Of a stretch of 64,000 nucleotides of DNA, positions 16,262 through 24,783 are shown piece by piece; the stretch's first letter is position 1, and each line of letters starts with the position of its first letter. The notes below the pieces were generated by a model. The model was given only the letters and a program-made list of their open reading frames with translations. It was not told where the DNA came from and searched no databases. A program made the position numbers and the translations under genes. The stretch lies in contig JACOUO010000014.1 in assembly GCA_016177845.1 (NCBI GenBank), forward strand, positions 123,005-187,004, read 5' to 3'. This DNA is from Deltaproteobacteria bacterium. GTDB lineage: Bacteria; Desulfobacterota; GWC2-55-46.

Positions 16262-17272
16262 ATGAAAATCAACATCTGTATATGCATTGTTCTGAGTATG
16301 CTGCTTGCCACTGCTCAGATATCCTTTGCGGCCGCCGAGAAAAAATGTGCGCACGTAAAGGATGCTGAGAGATTTTGGGAATACAATATGCCCACGGAAG
16401 CCATGAGCTGTCTGGACGCTATCATCAGCCGAGAGCCAGCTGATACGAAAGCACATTTTGTGAAAGGTGCCTATTGTTTAAAAACCGGCAATCTCGCCTG
16501 CGCTGAAAGCCGCTTTCAGGCAAAACCGGTAAGAGATGCATACAGGTCTGAAATTTCAAAGCTCTACAAGGCAGAAGCGGCCAGCCTACTCGAAAATGGT
16601 GATGACAACAGGAATTCAATCCTGTACTACACAAAGGCCTTTGAATATGGGCCTGGATTGCAGGAGATTACTCTTCAGGAGCTTTTTACGTCCGGCAGAG
16701 CGCTTGCCATGAAAGGTCAATACGAAGCTGCCGATCGAGAGCTTTTCATCGCCTCATATTTCAGTGCCAGTTTTGGTAATCAGGCTTGCGATATTTTCTA
16801 CGGCCTTGGAAATTCGATGAAAATCGAAGAAGCACTTTATTTCTATGATAAGGCCAGGAAATATTGCACCGATCACAATGAGGAAATAGGGCGGATGCTG
16901 CTTCAGACCGCCAAAAGCATCGCAAAGATACCCGAGATGGAGAAACAAACAGATAGCTTGAGGAATGAAGCCATCAAATACCTTGGCGAAAAAAAGGTGT
17001 TGTCCGAGCTTCCGAGCTACAAGATTTGCAATAAGGGCACATACCTTTTTTCACTCAAAAAAGGCGAGCAATCTGATCACTGGGTTATGTTTCCAGAAGG
17101 AATGATGACCAATTTTACAATCGGGTCCTCGGATGATAAATTCGAGTTGCTCTACGATGACGGTCAGGTTGTGCCTGTCTGGACACCCGAGCCCTTTCCT
17201 CAAAAGATTCGGACGAAGTTCAAGATAGTTGCTGTCACTGACCAGCAAGAAATAAGGCTGGTAGTAAAATAA
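16262..17272 (+). CDS. Exported TPR-like protein with the shared C-terminal beta domain (paralogue C)
   Basis: A 336-residue protein with a signal peptide (MKINICICIVLSMLLATAQ, cleavage near SFAAAEK), a TPR-like middle (EAMSCLDAIISREPADTKAH; NSILYYTKAFEYGP) and the shared C-terminal domain (FPEGMMTNFTIGSSDDKF). It has the same architecture as the protein at 3781. It starts 12 bases after paralogue B and is closed by a terminator, so B and C form a two-gene operon. Probably periplasmic; role unknown. Confidence 0.65.
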   Translation: MKINICICIVLSMLLATAQISFAAAEKKCAHVKDAERFWEYNMPTEAMSCLDAIISREPADTKAHFVKGAYCLKTGNLACAESRFQAKPVRDAYRSEISKLYKAEAASLLENGDDNRNSILYYTKAFEYGPGLQEITLQELFTSGRALAMKGQYEAADRELFIASYFSASFGNQACDIFYGLGNSMKIEEALYFYDKARKYCTDHNEEIGRMLLQTAKSIAKIPEMEKQTDSLRNEAIKYLGEKKVLSELPSYKICNKGTYLFSLKKGEQSDHWVMFPEGMMTNFTIGSSDDKFELLYDDGQVVPVWTPEPFPQKIRTKFKIVAVTDQQEIRLVVK

Positions 17273-17277
17273 CCACG

Positions 17278-17304
17278 GGGGGAGATTTTTATCTCCCCCT
17301 TTTT
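17278..17304 (+). terminator. Rho-independent terminator
   Basis: A 9-bp stem GGGGGAGAT / ATCTCCCCC with a TTTT loop and a T5 tail, directly after the 17272 stop. Confidence 0.8.
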
Positions 17305-17356
17305 CGTTTTGAGAAGGTTTGCTATAATGTAAGTGTCTAATATTTTTTTCTTTTTT

Positions 17357-17725
17357 ATGAGGCTCCATTTAATTTTCATCTTCTCTTTTGCAATCTTATC
17401 ATTTCTGCTCCCAATCTCCGCTTTAGCCGAAAAAAGTTTTCAAAAAAACTGCCCTGAAGCTTCCGTTTGCTTGGACAATCCGCTCAATACGGACTCTCCA
17501 CAAAAACTAATCGGACAAATAATTAAGGGCTTTCTTGGAATTGTAGGCTCCGTTGCGCTGGCCATGTTCATATATGGGGGTTTTACCTGGATGCTTTCAG
17601 CCGGTAATTCCACGCAGGTCGAGAAAGGAAAAAACATCTTGATCTGGGCAACGATTGGATTAGTATTTATATTCTCTGCCTATGCCGTTCTGCAATTTAT
17701 ATTTCAGGATATCTTAGGGGTCTAA
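17357..17725 (+). CDS. VirB2/TrbC-like pilin
   Basis: About 122 residues. From ATG 17357 the protein has a clean signal peptide (MRLHLIFIFSFAILSFLLP, cleavage after ALA), then two membrane helices joined by a short basic loop (MFIYGGFTWMLSAGNSTQVE, then KGKNILIWATIGLVFIFSA). This is the cyclic or two-helix pilin pattern of type IV secretion. An upstream GTG at 17333 is also open. Together with the coupling ATPase it supports a conjugation origin for the element. No VirB4 or relaxase gene is visible. Confidence 0.65.
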   Translation: MRLHLIFIFSFAILSFLLPISALAEKSFQKNCPEASVCLDNPLNTDSPQKLIGQIIKGFLGIVGSVALAMFIYGGFTWMLSAGNSTQVEKGKNILIWATIGLVFIFSAYAVLQFIFQDILGV

Positions 17726-17729
17726 ACAT

Positions 17730-17915
17730 ATGAGGCACGACAACATCTTATTCATCACAAAACAATTTCTTCTCACATTCGGCGGTTTTTTCTTGCTCAC
17801 CCAATTAAGTCTAATAACAAGGAATTATGAGCTCAGCCTGCTCTATGCCATTGCCGGAGCTGCTTTGATTGTCTGGGTGATGTATGGGTTTGTGAGGAGA
17901 GGATTTTTCGAATAA
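17730..17915 (+). CDS. Small two-helix membrane protein
   Basis: A 61-residue protein with two hydrophobic segments (FLLTFGGFFLLTQLSLI and LLYAIAGAALIVWVMYGFV) and a basic end (RRGFFE). It begins four bases after the pilin stop. It could be a VirB3-like partner of the pilin, but it is too short to assign. Confidence 0.5.
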   Translation: MRHDNILFITKQFLLTFGGFFLLTQLSLITRNYELSLLYAIAGAALIVWVMYGFVRRGFFE

Positions 17916-17953
17916 AAGGTTGCACATTAAATTGGAGTTGTTAATGTACCTAC

Positions 17954-19063
17954 TTACCCGCGTTTTAAAATTTCAGCCAATTCGGCAAAGTCAAGGTCTG
18001 GTTGTCCTTGCCTTGCATAATAGGATGAAAACCGTGCAACAATGTCTTTTGTAAAAGCTGCAGAAATTTGGAGAGAAGGTGCTTCAAATTGAGCCTGAAA
18101 ATCACTTGGCTTGTATGAATTAATTTTTCTGAAATTTATTATTCCACCTTCGAATCGATTCGTTCTTGGCAGAAAATGAAAATAACCTGAATACGTGTTG
18201 TTCGATAGTTTTGCAAAAATAGCTTCAGCTTTTCCTTTTTGCTCCAACTTTTTACTCTTTTCAGTATCTGTATCTTTTATTTCAGCTTGGCATTTTTTTC
18301 TCGCATTAATTACTAATGAATGACTAAGCCCCTCAATCTCACAAACCAGAATTCTCTCTGTCTTGAAATTCCCGTCATGTAATGCCAAATCGCAAGCTGG
18401 ACTAAGAACAATAAAAAAATTATCTCCCCCTTTTTTCTTTACAATACTGCCGGTTCTAAATCCCTCAATAACAGGAGGTACTATATACATTTCTTCAGGC
18501 ACAAAAACTTCAGAATCATCTCCCAATAATTCTAGCAAATGACTGAGGGTAAAACGTAATAAGGCTTTTTCTGTTTTTCTTCCATTATCGACGTATAATT
18601 TCCATGAATCGAGCTGAGGTAAAATGTTATCCCAGAATACTTTATTCATGGCTTTTTCAATCTGCCCTCTTCCACCAAGTATCTTTGTAAGTCCTGTATA
18701 GTAAATTCTAAAAAAGTCATTGAATAATTCACTGTACTCAATCTCGCCCTTTTTGCAGATACTGACATACGAGATCTGTGGCCTTTCATTGTCAGGCGTT
18801 CCTGTCAGAATCGCAATAGGAATTCTGTAATTTTCATGAATTCGCTCAATCACCTTATTGCCATCGTCACCAGCATCCAATTTCAAATCAATAATTGCAC
18901 CATCGAACGAGTTATCAATTCGCGATAGGGCCTCAGCTAAAGTTCTGCATTCAACGGCCTTTATTGTGCATTTTTTTTCCGCCTCATATCGTCTTCTTGA
19001 AGCTTGAAATGTATTCAAGTCTGCCTGATTATCTTCCACAATAAGTAATTTCAACTCACTCAT
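17954..19063 (-). CDS. Receiver-domain protein with unknown C-terminal domain, in the RM cluster
   Basis: A 369-residue protein. The N-terminal response-regulator receiver (about 1-120) has LLIVEDNQADL, the phosphoacceptor Asp in GAIIDLKLD, and a Thr/Lys switch region (ILTGT; SICKKGE). The remaining 240 residues match no output domain I know; they contain VLSPACDLALHDG and a charged stretch. The start follows the upstream stop directly, so it is translated with the GHKL protein. It probably receives phosphate or signal from that partner. Being at the end of a methylase operon, it may link DNA status to a response. Confidence 0.7.
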   Translation of the reverse strand: MSELKLLIVEDNQADLNTFQASRRRYEAEKKCTIKAVECRTLAEALSRIDNSFDGAIIDLKLDAGDDGNKVIERIHENYRIPIAILTGTPDNERPQISYVSICKKGEIEYSELFNDFFRIYYTGLTKILGGRGQIEKAMNKVFWDNILPQLDSWKLYVDNGRKTEKALLRFTLSHLLELLGDDSEVFVPEEMYIVPPVIEGFRTGSIVKKKGGDNFFIVLSPACDLALHDGNFKTERILVCEIEGLSHSLVINARKKCQAEIKDTDTEKSKKLEQKGKAEAIFAKLSNNTYSGYFHFLPRTNRFEGGIINFRKINSYKPSDFQAQFEAPSLQISAAFTKDIVARFSSYYARQGQPDLDFAELAEILKRG

Positions 19064-21214
19064 TTACTTATTCTCCAAGGCTGGTTGCAGTCGGAAATAT
19101 GCACCGGTCTCACTATAAAATGCCTTAAGTTCTAAACCACTTCTCATTGCAGCTTCTCCTGCAATAGAGAGGCCAAGCCCTGTTCCATTTGGTTTTGTAG
19201 AAAATTCCGGTTCAAAAATAATTTCACTCTCAATAAAGTGAGCCTCTATTCCAGGACCGGTATCTCTATAATCGATATAGCTTAAATTTTTTCCATCTCC
19301 AACAATATCAATAATTATTTTTCTGTTTTTATTTTTTTTATCACTCAGCCAATACATACTGTTATCTATGAGATTCGTAAAAATTGAGTACATATCCTGA
19401 TGCCAACCAGAAATTTGAATCTCCTTGGAGCCATTGACCTCAAAGCTTATTCCGTTTTGCAACAACTCATTTTCAAATACGTGAAATGCGCCCTGGATAC
19501 TTTGTTTAAGTATTAATGGCTTACTTTTTCCTCGCTTTCCAGTCGCTAATGGGTCAAGCTTGCTAAAAAGCTGTACAAATGTATCCGCATTTTGTCCCAA
19601 GCCGTCTGCAATTGGAATTATTTCATCTAGTATTTCAGGCTTATACCCTGATTTCAGTTCAGCGGCCCAAAATTTTAAATTCGGGATTTGATTCTTAAAA
19701 TAATTTAATGGCCTTCTTCCCTCATGCAAAACAACATTTATTATTTTACCCAGTGTTGCTTGCCCCTGATAAATAGCAACAGTTTGTCTGATATCATCTA
19801 TAATCCGATTTTTTTCTACTTCTTCCTTGCTTAGAATATCAATAATGTGCTCAGCTGTTTTTTTGTCGACACCACTTCTGCTAAGCTCTCTATGAATACC
19901 CTTTTTCAATTCATCGAAAGCAAAAAGCTTCTCAAGCTCACGTTCTACTTTTAATGCTGTTCTGCCGAGGCCAGCTTTTCTTCTATAGTAAAATCTGCGC
20001 CCTTCCAACTCATTGATTACTTCCAAGGTTATTTTTTTAAGTTTAGCGTAGGCCTCATTATCGCGAAGCCCATCACGAGCGCTTTTTTCCTCTAAGCCGG
20101 AATGCTCTTCCGACTGTATTTGAACATAGCCTACGACTTGGTTACTTCCTATTCTTAACGAAGGATTCTGGACACGCTGCTCGTTTAACCTAAGCCAGTC
20201 AAAATCGGGATCTCCTAAAGGTCTAATTCTAAAACCATTTCGATATACTCCAATCCCGTTGATGCCATCAAGTAATTTTCTTGCCTCCAATTTCCCCAAA
20301 TAATCACCCTTTTCATCTGTTAAACCACGTTTTATTAAAAGCTCTATTGCCTCCTTTTCTCTATCGTAAACACGAATATCAAAAAACAACTTGCCACAGC
20401 CTGTTGGGCCTATATCAGCAATTTTTATTACCTCATCCCTTGTATTGCGGGCCTTTTGATTCACAAAAGTCAATGTCCCTGTGCCATTCTCCTCAATACT
20501 GCCGGATATGCGGTAATCAAAAAGATTAAAAATAGGAAAGGGTTGGAGAATTTCTCTATCTGGAAACCTTTCAAATCCTTTAAAATTAAGAATTATAGAA
20601 AATTTTTCTGCTTCGGCAATATCTAGAATATCGTCATTTACTGGGGAGATTAGTTTTCTGAGCTCTCGTTTAAGATTATTTAATGCATTATCATCCCAAG
20701 GCCGAAAATTATCAGCGTAAATAGTCAATACTGTTCCAGATTTAGAATTAGATATTTCTGTCTCAACTATAATTTCAATTTGATCAAGATATTCAGCTTT
20801 TTCAAATTTATCCCATTCGACATAAGCGGTTGTCTTCTCGCCATTATGGGTTGTGGTCTCAAGTAGCAGGTCTTTGCCAAGTATAGATGCAGCAAAACGA
20901 CCTATGCCTTTGCGCCCTTGCATAGTCCTACCATTCGGACTGGTTCGTCTGTTAAGTTTGTCAGTAGTAGATGGGACTAACCATTTATTGATTACAATAT
21001 CACGTGACATGCCATGGCCATGATCCTGAATAATTATTTTATGACCACTCTCGTTGTTTTTTATAAAAGATATCTCAACATCCGGCGAATCAGCATCGTA
21101 AGCGTTTTTTACCAATTCAAGGATTGCTGCATATTGGTCCTGAATAAGATCACTGCCGATTGTCAAAATATGACGGCCAGCAGGTCTTATGAAGTATGAA
21201 TTATTTTTTTCCAT
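19064..21214 (-). CDS. Dual-GHKL ATPase / histidine-kinase-like protein of the RM cluster
   Basis: A 716-residue protein. The N-terminal GHKL ATPase is of MutL/Hsp90/MORC style (ELVKNAYDAD, then DHGHGM, then GRKGIGRFAA). A second C-terminal kinase-type module has an H-box-like VVLHEGRRPL, N box NLIDNSMYW, DTGPGI and GTGLGLSIAGE. ATG at 21214 overlaps the methylase stop by one base (TAATG), so I prefer it over the TTG at 21220. Known context: MutL/MORC-like ATPases have been described in restriction-modification operons with Dcm and Vsr. Here both an RM-type ATPase and a phosphotransfer-type module occur in one chain. The receiver protein follows directly. Confidence 0.75.
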   Translation of the reverse strand: MEKNNSYFIRPAGRHILTIGSDLIQDQYAAILELVKNAYDADSPDVEISFIKNNESGHKIIIQDHGHGMSRDIVINKWLVPSTTDKLNRRTSPNGRTMQGRKGIGRFAASILGKDLLLETTTHNGEKTTAYVEWDKFEKAEYLDQIEIIVETEISNSKSGTVLTIYADNFRPWDDNALNNLKRELRKLISPVNDDILDIAEAEKFSIILNFKGFERFPDREILQPFPIFNLFDYRISGSIEENGTGTLTFVNQKARNTRDEVIKIADIGPTGCGKLFFDIRVYDREKEAIELLIKRGLTDEKGDYLGKLEARKLLDGINGIGVYRNGFRIRPLGDPDFDWLRLNEQRVQNPSLRIGSNQVVGYVQIQSEEHSGLEEKSARDGLRDNEAYAKLKKITLEVINELEGRRFYYRRKAGLGRTALKVERELEKLFAFDELKKGIHRELSRSGVDKKTAEHIIDILSKEEVEKNRIIDDIRQTVAIYQGQATLGKIINVVLHEGRRPLNYFKNQIPNLKFWAAELKSGYKPEILDEIIPIADGLGQNADTFVQLFSKLDPLATGKRGKSKPLILKQSIQGAFHVFENELLQNGISFEVNGSKEIQISGWHQDMYSIFTNLIDNSMYWLSDKKNKNRKIIIDIVGDGKNLSYIDYRDTGPGIEAHFIESEIIFEPEFSTKPNGTGLGLSIAGEAAMRSGLELKAFYSETGAYFRLQPALENK

Positions 21215-22467
21215 TACCAAACCTCTAAAAGCTTTTCTGCAATTTTTTGAGCAAGCAAAACAGGCACTGCATTCCCAATTTGTTTGTAAGCTGAAGTGCG
21301 TCCTGGTAGACCCGAGACGCTCTCAAAATAATAATCATCGGGGAAAGTTTGCAGCCTAGCTGCCTCACGAGGAGTAATCGAGCGATTTTGCTGGATATCC
21401 GGATGAATATAATAATGACCATCTTTTGCAATATGTGCGACAACAGTATGTGCATAGGGAAGATTAGGAGCTACAACTTTGAATCTATCCAAAAATGAAT
21501 TGCGATTTTTGTGAGTTTTCAATCTTTCAGGCAAATCGTTGTAGTCGAGGCGAGTTTTATTCATTTTCCATTTTTCAGCTGCAATTCGATAAATTTCAAG
21601 ATCCTGATCAGTATGTGAACGGGCACAATGAAATGTAACTGGAACGTCATCATTTCTTATCCCGGCCTTATAAAGATATTGGCCTGAGTATTTTTTTAGA
21701 TTACATTGCCTAACTGAGCCATTGCCAGCCTGAAGAGTTGGCAAATCATTCAAAACCTCACGCACTTTCACTTCCGGATCCCACAGATCGGGTTCTGGGT
21801 AGAAATCAGTGGTTTTACCTCTTTTGCCTACAAGAATAATTCGTTTTCTGTTTTGCAGGACACCATATTTATCCGCTGATAGAATCATGTATTCGGTTTC
21901 ATAACCTATCTCACGGAAAAGTTCTCTCATATTATCTAAATGAAGTGCGCCGTCATCATCTTTTGCTGATAATAATCCGGTCACATTCTCAAAGACAAAA
22001 TATTTTGGCAAATAATATTTCAGAAATTCTGCGTAATAAACATACAGGTAATTTCTATTATCACCTTTCATCCGTTTAGTGTCTCGTGATCTTCCAACCA
22101 GTGAATATGCCTGACAAGGAGGCCCCCCTACAACAAGATCTAATTGACCTTTTAGCAGCTCATCAATTCTTTGAAAAATTCCATTAAGCGTCTTTTGACA
22201 TATCTCGGCATTTATAACTGACCCAATTTGGTTTTTAGAAACAAGATCATATAATTCATCCCGCGTTATCATCCCATCTAGATATTCGATATATTTTTTC
22301 ACTTGGTCATTTTTGACAAGCCAATGATAGGCCATTCTTGTTTTAAGGGTAAAACAGGCGGCCTGATCAATTTCCACATGCGCTACCGGAGTAAATCCTG
22401 CACGTATAAACCCCTCAGATAATCCGCCTGCCCCTGCAAACAGATCAAGGAATTTGAGTTTTTTCAT
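21214..22467 (-). CDS. DNA (cytosine-5) methyltransferase
   Basis: A 417-residue C5-cytosine methylase. Motif I DLFAGAGGLSEGF near the N-terminus; motif IV GGPPCQAYS with the catalytic Cys; motif VI ENV; motif VIII QNRKRIILVG; motifs IX-X REAARLQTFP and QIGNAVP. All expected motifs are present and the length is normal. Vsr lies upstream on the same strand, as in Dcm-Vsr pairs. The target sequence cannot be read from the protein. The likely restriction partner is the divergent Mrr-like nuclease at 23250. Confidence 0.93.
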   Translation of the reverse strand: MKKLKFLDLFAGAGGLSEGFIRAGFTPVAHVEIDQAACFTLKTRMAYHWLVKNDQVKKYIEYLDGMITRDELYDLVSKNQIGSVINAEICQKTLNGIFQRIDELLKGQLDLVVGGPPCQAYSLVGRSRDTKRMKGDNRNYLYVYYAEFLKYYLPKYFVFENVTGLLSAKDDDGALHLDNMRELFREIGYETEYMILSADKYGVLQNRKRIILVGKRGKTTDFYPEPDLWDPEVKVREVLNDLPTLQAGNGSVRQCNLKKYSGQYLYKAGIRNDDVPVTFHCARSHTDQDLEIYRIAAEKWKMNKTRLDYNDLPERLKTHKNRNSFLDRFKVVAPNLPYAHTVVAHIAKDGHYYIHPDIQQNRSITPREAARLQTFPDDYYFESVSGLPGRTSAYKQIGNAVPVLLAQKIAEKLLEVW

Positions 22468-22516
22468 ATAATGCTCGGATATTAAGAAAGTATTAATGAA
22501 TTTAGAGTTGCTTTAT

Positions 22517-22960
22517 TTAGCCTACGGGGATTCTTTTATGACCTAGTGAGATATATTTTCTGCCTGACAGAAGGAAACTCATCAGCTTATTAGCGATTTC
22601 ATCCAATTTTTTTTCTTTTTTTACTTTCCTCAAGCCCTTGACAGAACACTCCCAAACAATGGCGATCCGCCATCCTTGGGCGCGTAATAATTCATAATTC
22701 AACAGATCGCGTTTTTGATTTCCGGTAAGTTTTCTCTTCCACCAATCTGAACGAGTTTTAGGCATTACTGATAAATAACAACCATGCTGATGCCAAAAAC
22801 AGCCGTTTATAAATACAACGGCTTTAAATTTGGGAAAAACAATGTCGGGTCTTCCGGGCAATCCTTTAAGATGGAGACGATAACGAAGACCCTTTGCATG
22901 TAGGCGTTTTCGTATTGCTATCTCAAGAAAAGTGTTCTTGCTTTTTATTGAAGCCATCAT
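22517..22960 (-). CDS. vsr: Very-short-patch repair endonuclease
   Basis: Nicks next to T:G mismatches that arise when 5-methylcytosine deaminates. The 147 residues carry the family signature: IKSKNTFLEIAIRKRLHAKG, YRLHLKGLPGRPDIVFPKF (catalytic Asp), FINGCFWHQHGC (zinc-binding His/Cys) and WRIAIVWECSVKG. In-frame codons upstream of ATG 22960 read DKISRHVRSR, matching the usual Vsr N-terminus, but contain no ATG, GTG or TTG. Either a rare start (ATT at 22999) is used or the protein is slightly shortened. It protects the host from mutation at Dcm sites. Confidence 0.92.
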   Translation of the reverse strand: MMASIKSKNTFLEIAIRKRLHAKGLRYRLHLKGLPGRPDIVFPKFKAVVFINGCFWHQHGCYLSVMPKTRSDWWKRKLTGNQKRDLLNYELLRAQGWRIAIVWECSVKGLRKVKKEKKLDEIANKLMSFLLSGRKYISLGHKRIPVG

Positions 22961-23108
22961 TCGGCTTCTGACGTGCCTTGATATTTTGTCTATATGAATC
23001 CCCTGACATGAATTTTATTGATTGCACATGTGTTTAAATTAAAATAAAATAATTTAGGAGTAGGCACACTTGTATAGCTTCACATAATATAAAATCGAAC
23101 GGGATTAA

Positions 23109-23162
23109 TCAACTTTTTTCTGCTTTCTGCAACTTACGTAAATAAGCCTCTATTTCTGCCAT
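23109..23162 (-). CDS. Possible 17-residue peptide or gene remnant
   Basis: A short frame (MAEIEAYLRKLQKAEKS) with a good ribosome binding site (AGGAG seven bases before the ATG) in the gap between vsr and the divergent nuclease. A GGAATAGC/GCTATTCC hairpin lies just upstream of it at about 23177-23198. It could be a leader peptide or the start of a deleted gene. The rest of this gap shows nothing clear. Confidence 0.2.
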   Translation of the reverse strand: MAEIEAYLRKLQKAEKS

Positions 23163-23249
23163 GGCAGTCTCCTAAGGGAATAGCCGGGTTGCTATTCCAG
23201 TTTAACGACAGATAGGCTTCAACTTAGCATCACCCCTTATGAACAAGCT

Positions 23250-24749
23250 ATGAATAATACACCCTTAAGGAATTCGATTAACCTGTCCGATATTGCAGAA
23301 AATGGAATGCCTGATTTGCCAAAATCTGCTGGTGAGCCCCATCTATGTGAATTAGTAGTGCCCTTAGATGGTTATCTTAGGAATCATATTGATGTCGCTT
23401 ATCAATACCTTGAGATTGCGTTTATTGGTCATCAGTTGAGCAAAGTGGCTAAAATTCTTGCTGTTGATACCGAGCTGAATGACCCCAGCAGTTCCATTCA
23501 AATAAATCTACAATACGAGAACCCTGGGGTTTTTTGTAGAAAATTACTTTGGCTTAGCTATCTTTATCGCGATTCAGATGAAATGGACGATACAGAGGCA
23601 ACAGGCGAAGAGTACAATGTCACTGAAGCTTTTGTTGAATTTGAAGATTTTATTTCTAATTTTAACTGCAAAGCTAATATTGCATTACCTGATTTCGTGG
23701 ATAAGTATTTTGCTAATTTCATTGCCTCTAATTACGACTGGTCCGAGGAGGAAAAGCATGTAGCATTAAAAAGAAATCCAGAATGGGCATTTCATGTTTG
23801 GAAATCCGCTTATAGCCCAAAAATTGGTTTTGATTTATTTGTTTCGCCAACATTTTGGCTTTTGTCAAATAGGAACGACCTCCTGAAAGCAGTTGCTAAT
23901 GCGTCTGACTTGAATACAGAGCAAATGTATTTTTTGCCGTCGGTAGACCTGATATGTGATCGCGACAAAATATTAATATTCACAAAAACCACCATAATAG
24001 AATTGCCTTTATCGATTCATTTGGAAGCTACTCGGGCTGCCGAGGTAATTTTTCCTTTTGAAGACGATCCGTTTTGGAACTCACGATATTTGTGGGCTCT
24101 TGAACTAAATTTCGAAATTGCAAATGATTTGTCTTGCCTGAAATGCGCTGGTGGTTCTTTTAATTACGTCGTCTTCAGGAAGGAATTTTCAATTCTTTCA
24201 GCTGGGGCTATCAAAAAACTTACTTCTAAAGCTCAAAATCTGGTTGGCAATCTACTTGATAGGTGCGGGAATATCTTCTTAAAAAAATGCAACTGGTCTT
24301 TGTTAAATAATGAAACATTCGAAATTCTTTGCTATGACATCATATTGTGTGATAGTCGTTTTAATAAAAGCAAAACAAAAAAAATGGGTAATTCACGTTC
24401 CCGCGATGGAGGTCGCGATATAGTAACTGAGACAGTTTCTCGTGCCGGACAATTCTCTAAGGAACATGGAAAATGGATCATTCAATGCAAATTTTCAATG
24501 AGCAAAAAATCACTAGGGAGAAACGAGGTTAATGTTTCTGAAATTATCGATGAGTACAGTCCCGATGGAATTATAATAGCTACAAATATTCCAATAGATG
24601 CTGGCACCTATGATAAGTATGAACGCATTCAAGAAAATCGAAAAGTTTCTATTGAATGCTGGGATGGATTGTATATAGAACGATTTTTGAATCAAAATCT
24701 GGATATATGGAATACTTATTTTAATACTCGTGGTGATGGGGAAAAATGA
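23250..24749 (+). CDS. Mrr-like PD-(D/E)XK endonuclease, probable restriction partner
   Basis: A 499-residue protein. The long N-terminal region has no known domain. The last 120 residues form an Mrr-type nuclease: FEILCYDIILCD, then SRSRDGGRDIV with the catalytic Asp, then WIIQCKFS giving the Q/ExK pair, then VNVSEIIDEYSPDGIIIATN. Divergent from vsr-dcm across a 290-base gap. The N-terminal part may recognise DNA or interact with the GHKL protein. Pairing with the methylase is inferred from position only; a modification-dependent (type IV) nuclease is the alternative. Confidence 0.65.
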   Translation: MNNTPLRNSINLSDIAENGMPDLPKSAGEPHLCELVVPLDGYLRNHIDVAYQYLEIAFIGHQLSKVAKILAVDTELNDPSSSIQINLQYENPGVFCRKLLWLSYLYRDSDEMDDTEATGEEYNVTEAFVEFEDFISNFNCKANIALPDFVDKYFANFIASNYDWSEEEKHVALKRNPEWAFHVWKSAYSPKIGFDLFVSPTFWLLSNRNDLLKAVANASDLNTEQMYFLPSVDLICDRDKILIFTKTTIIELPLSIHLEATRAAEVIFPFEDDPFWNSRYLWALELNFEIANDLSCLKCAGGSFNYVVFRKEFSILSAGAIKKLTSKAQNLVGNLLDRCGNIFLKKCNWSLLNNETFEILCYDIILCDSRFNKSKTKKMGNSRSRDGGRDIVTETVSRAGQFSKEHGKWIIQCKFSMSKKSLGRNEVNVSEIIDEYSPDGIIIATNIPIDAGTYDKYERIQENRKVSIECWDGLYIERFLNQNLDIWNTYFNTRGDGEK

Positions 24750-24783
24750 ACCTGCAGAATTATCCTTGCATGAATTTTTTGCC

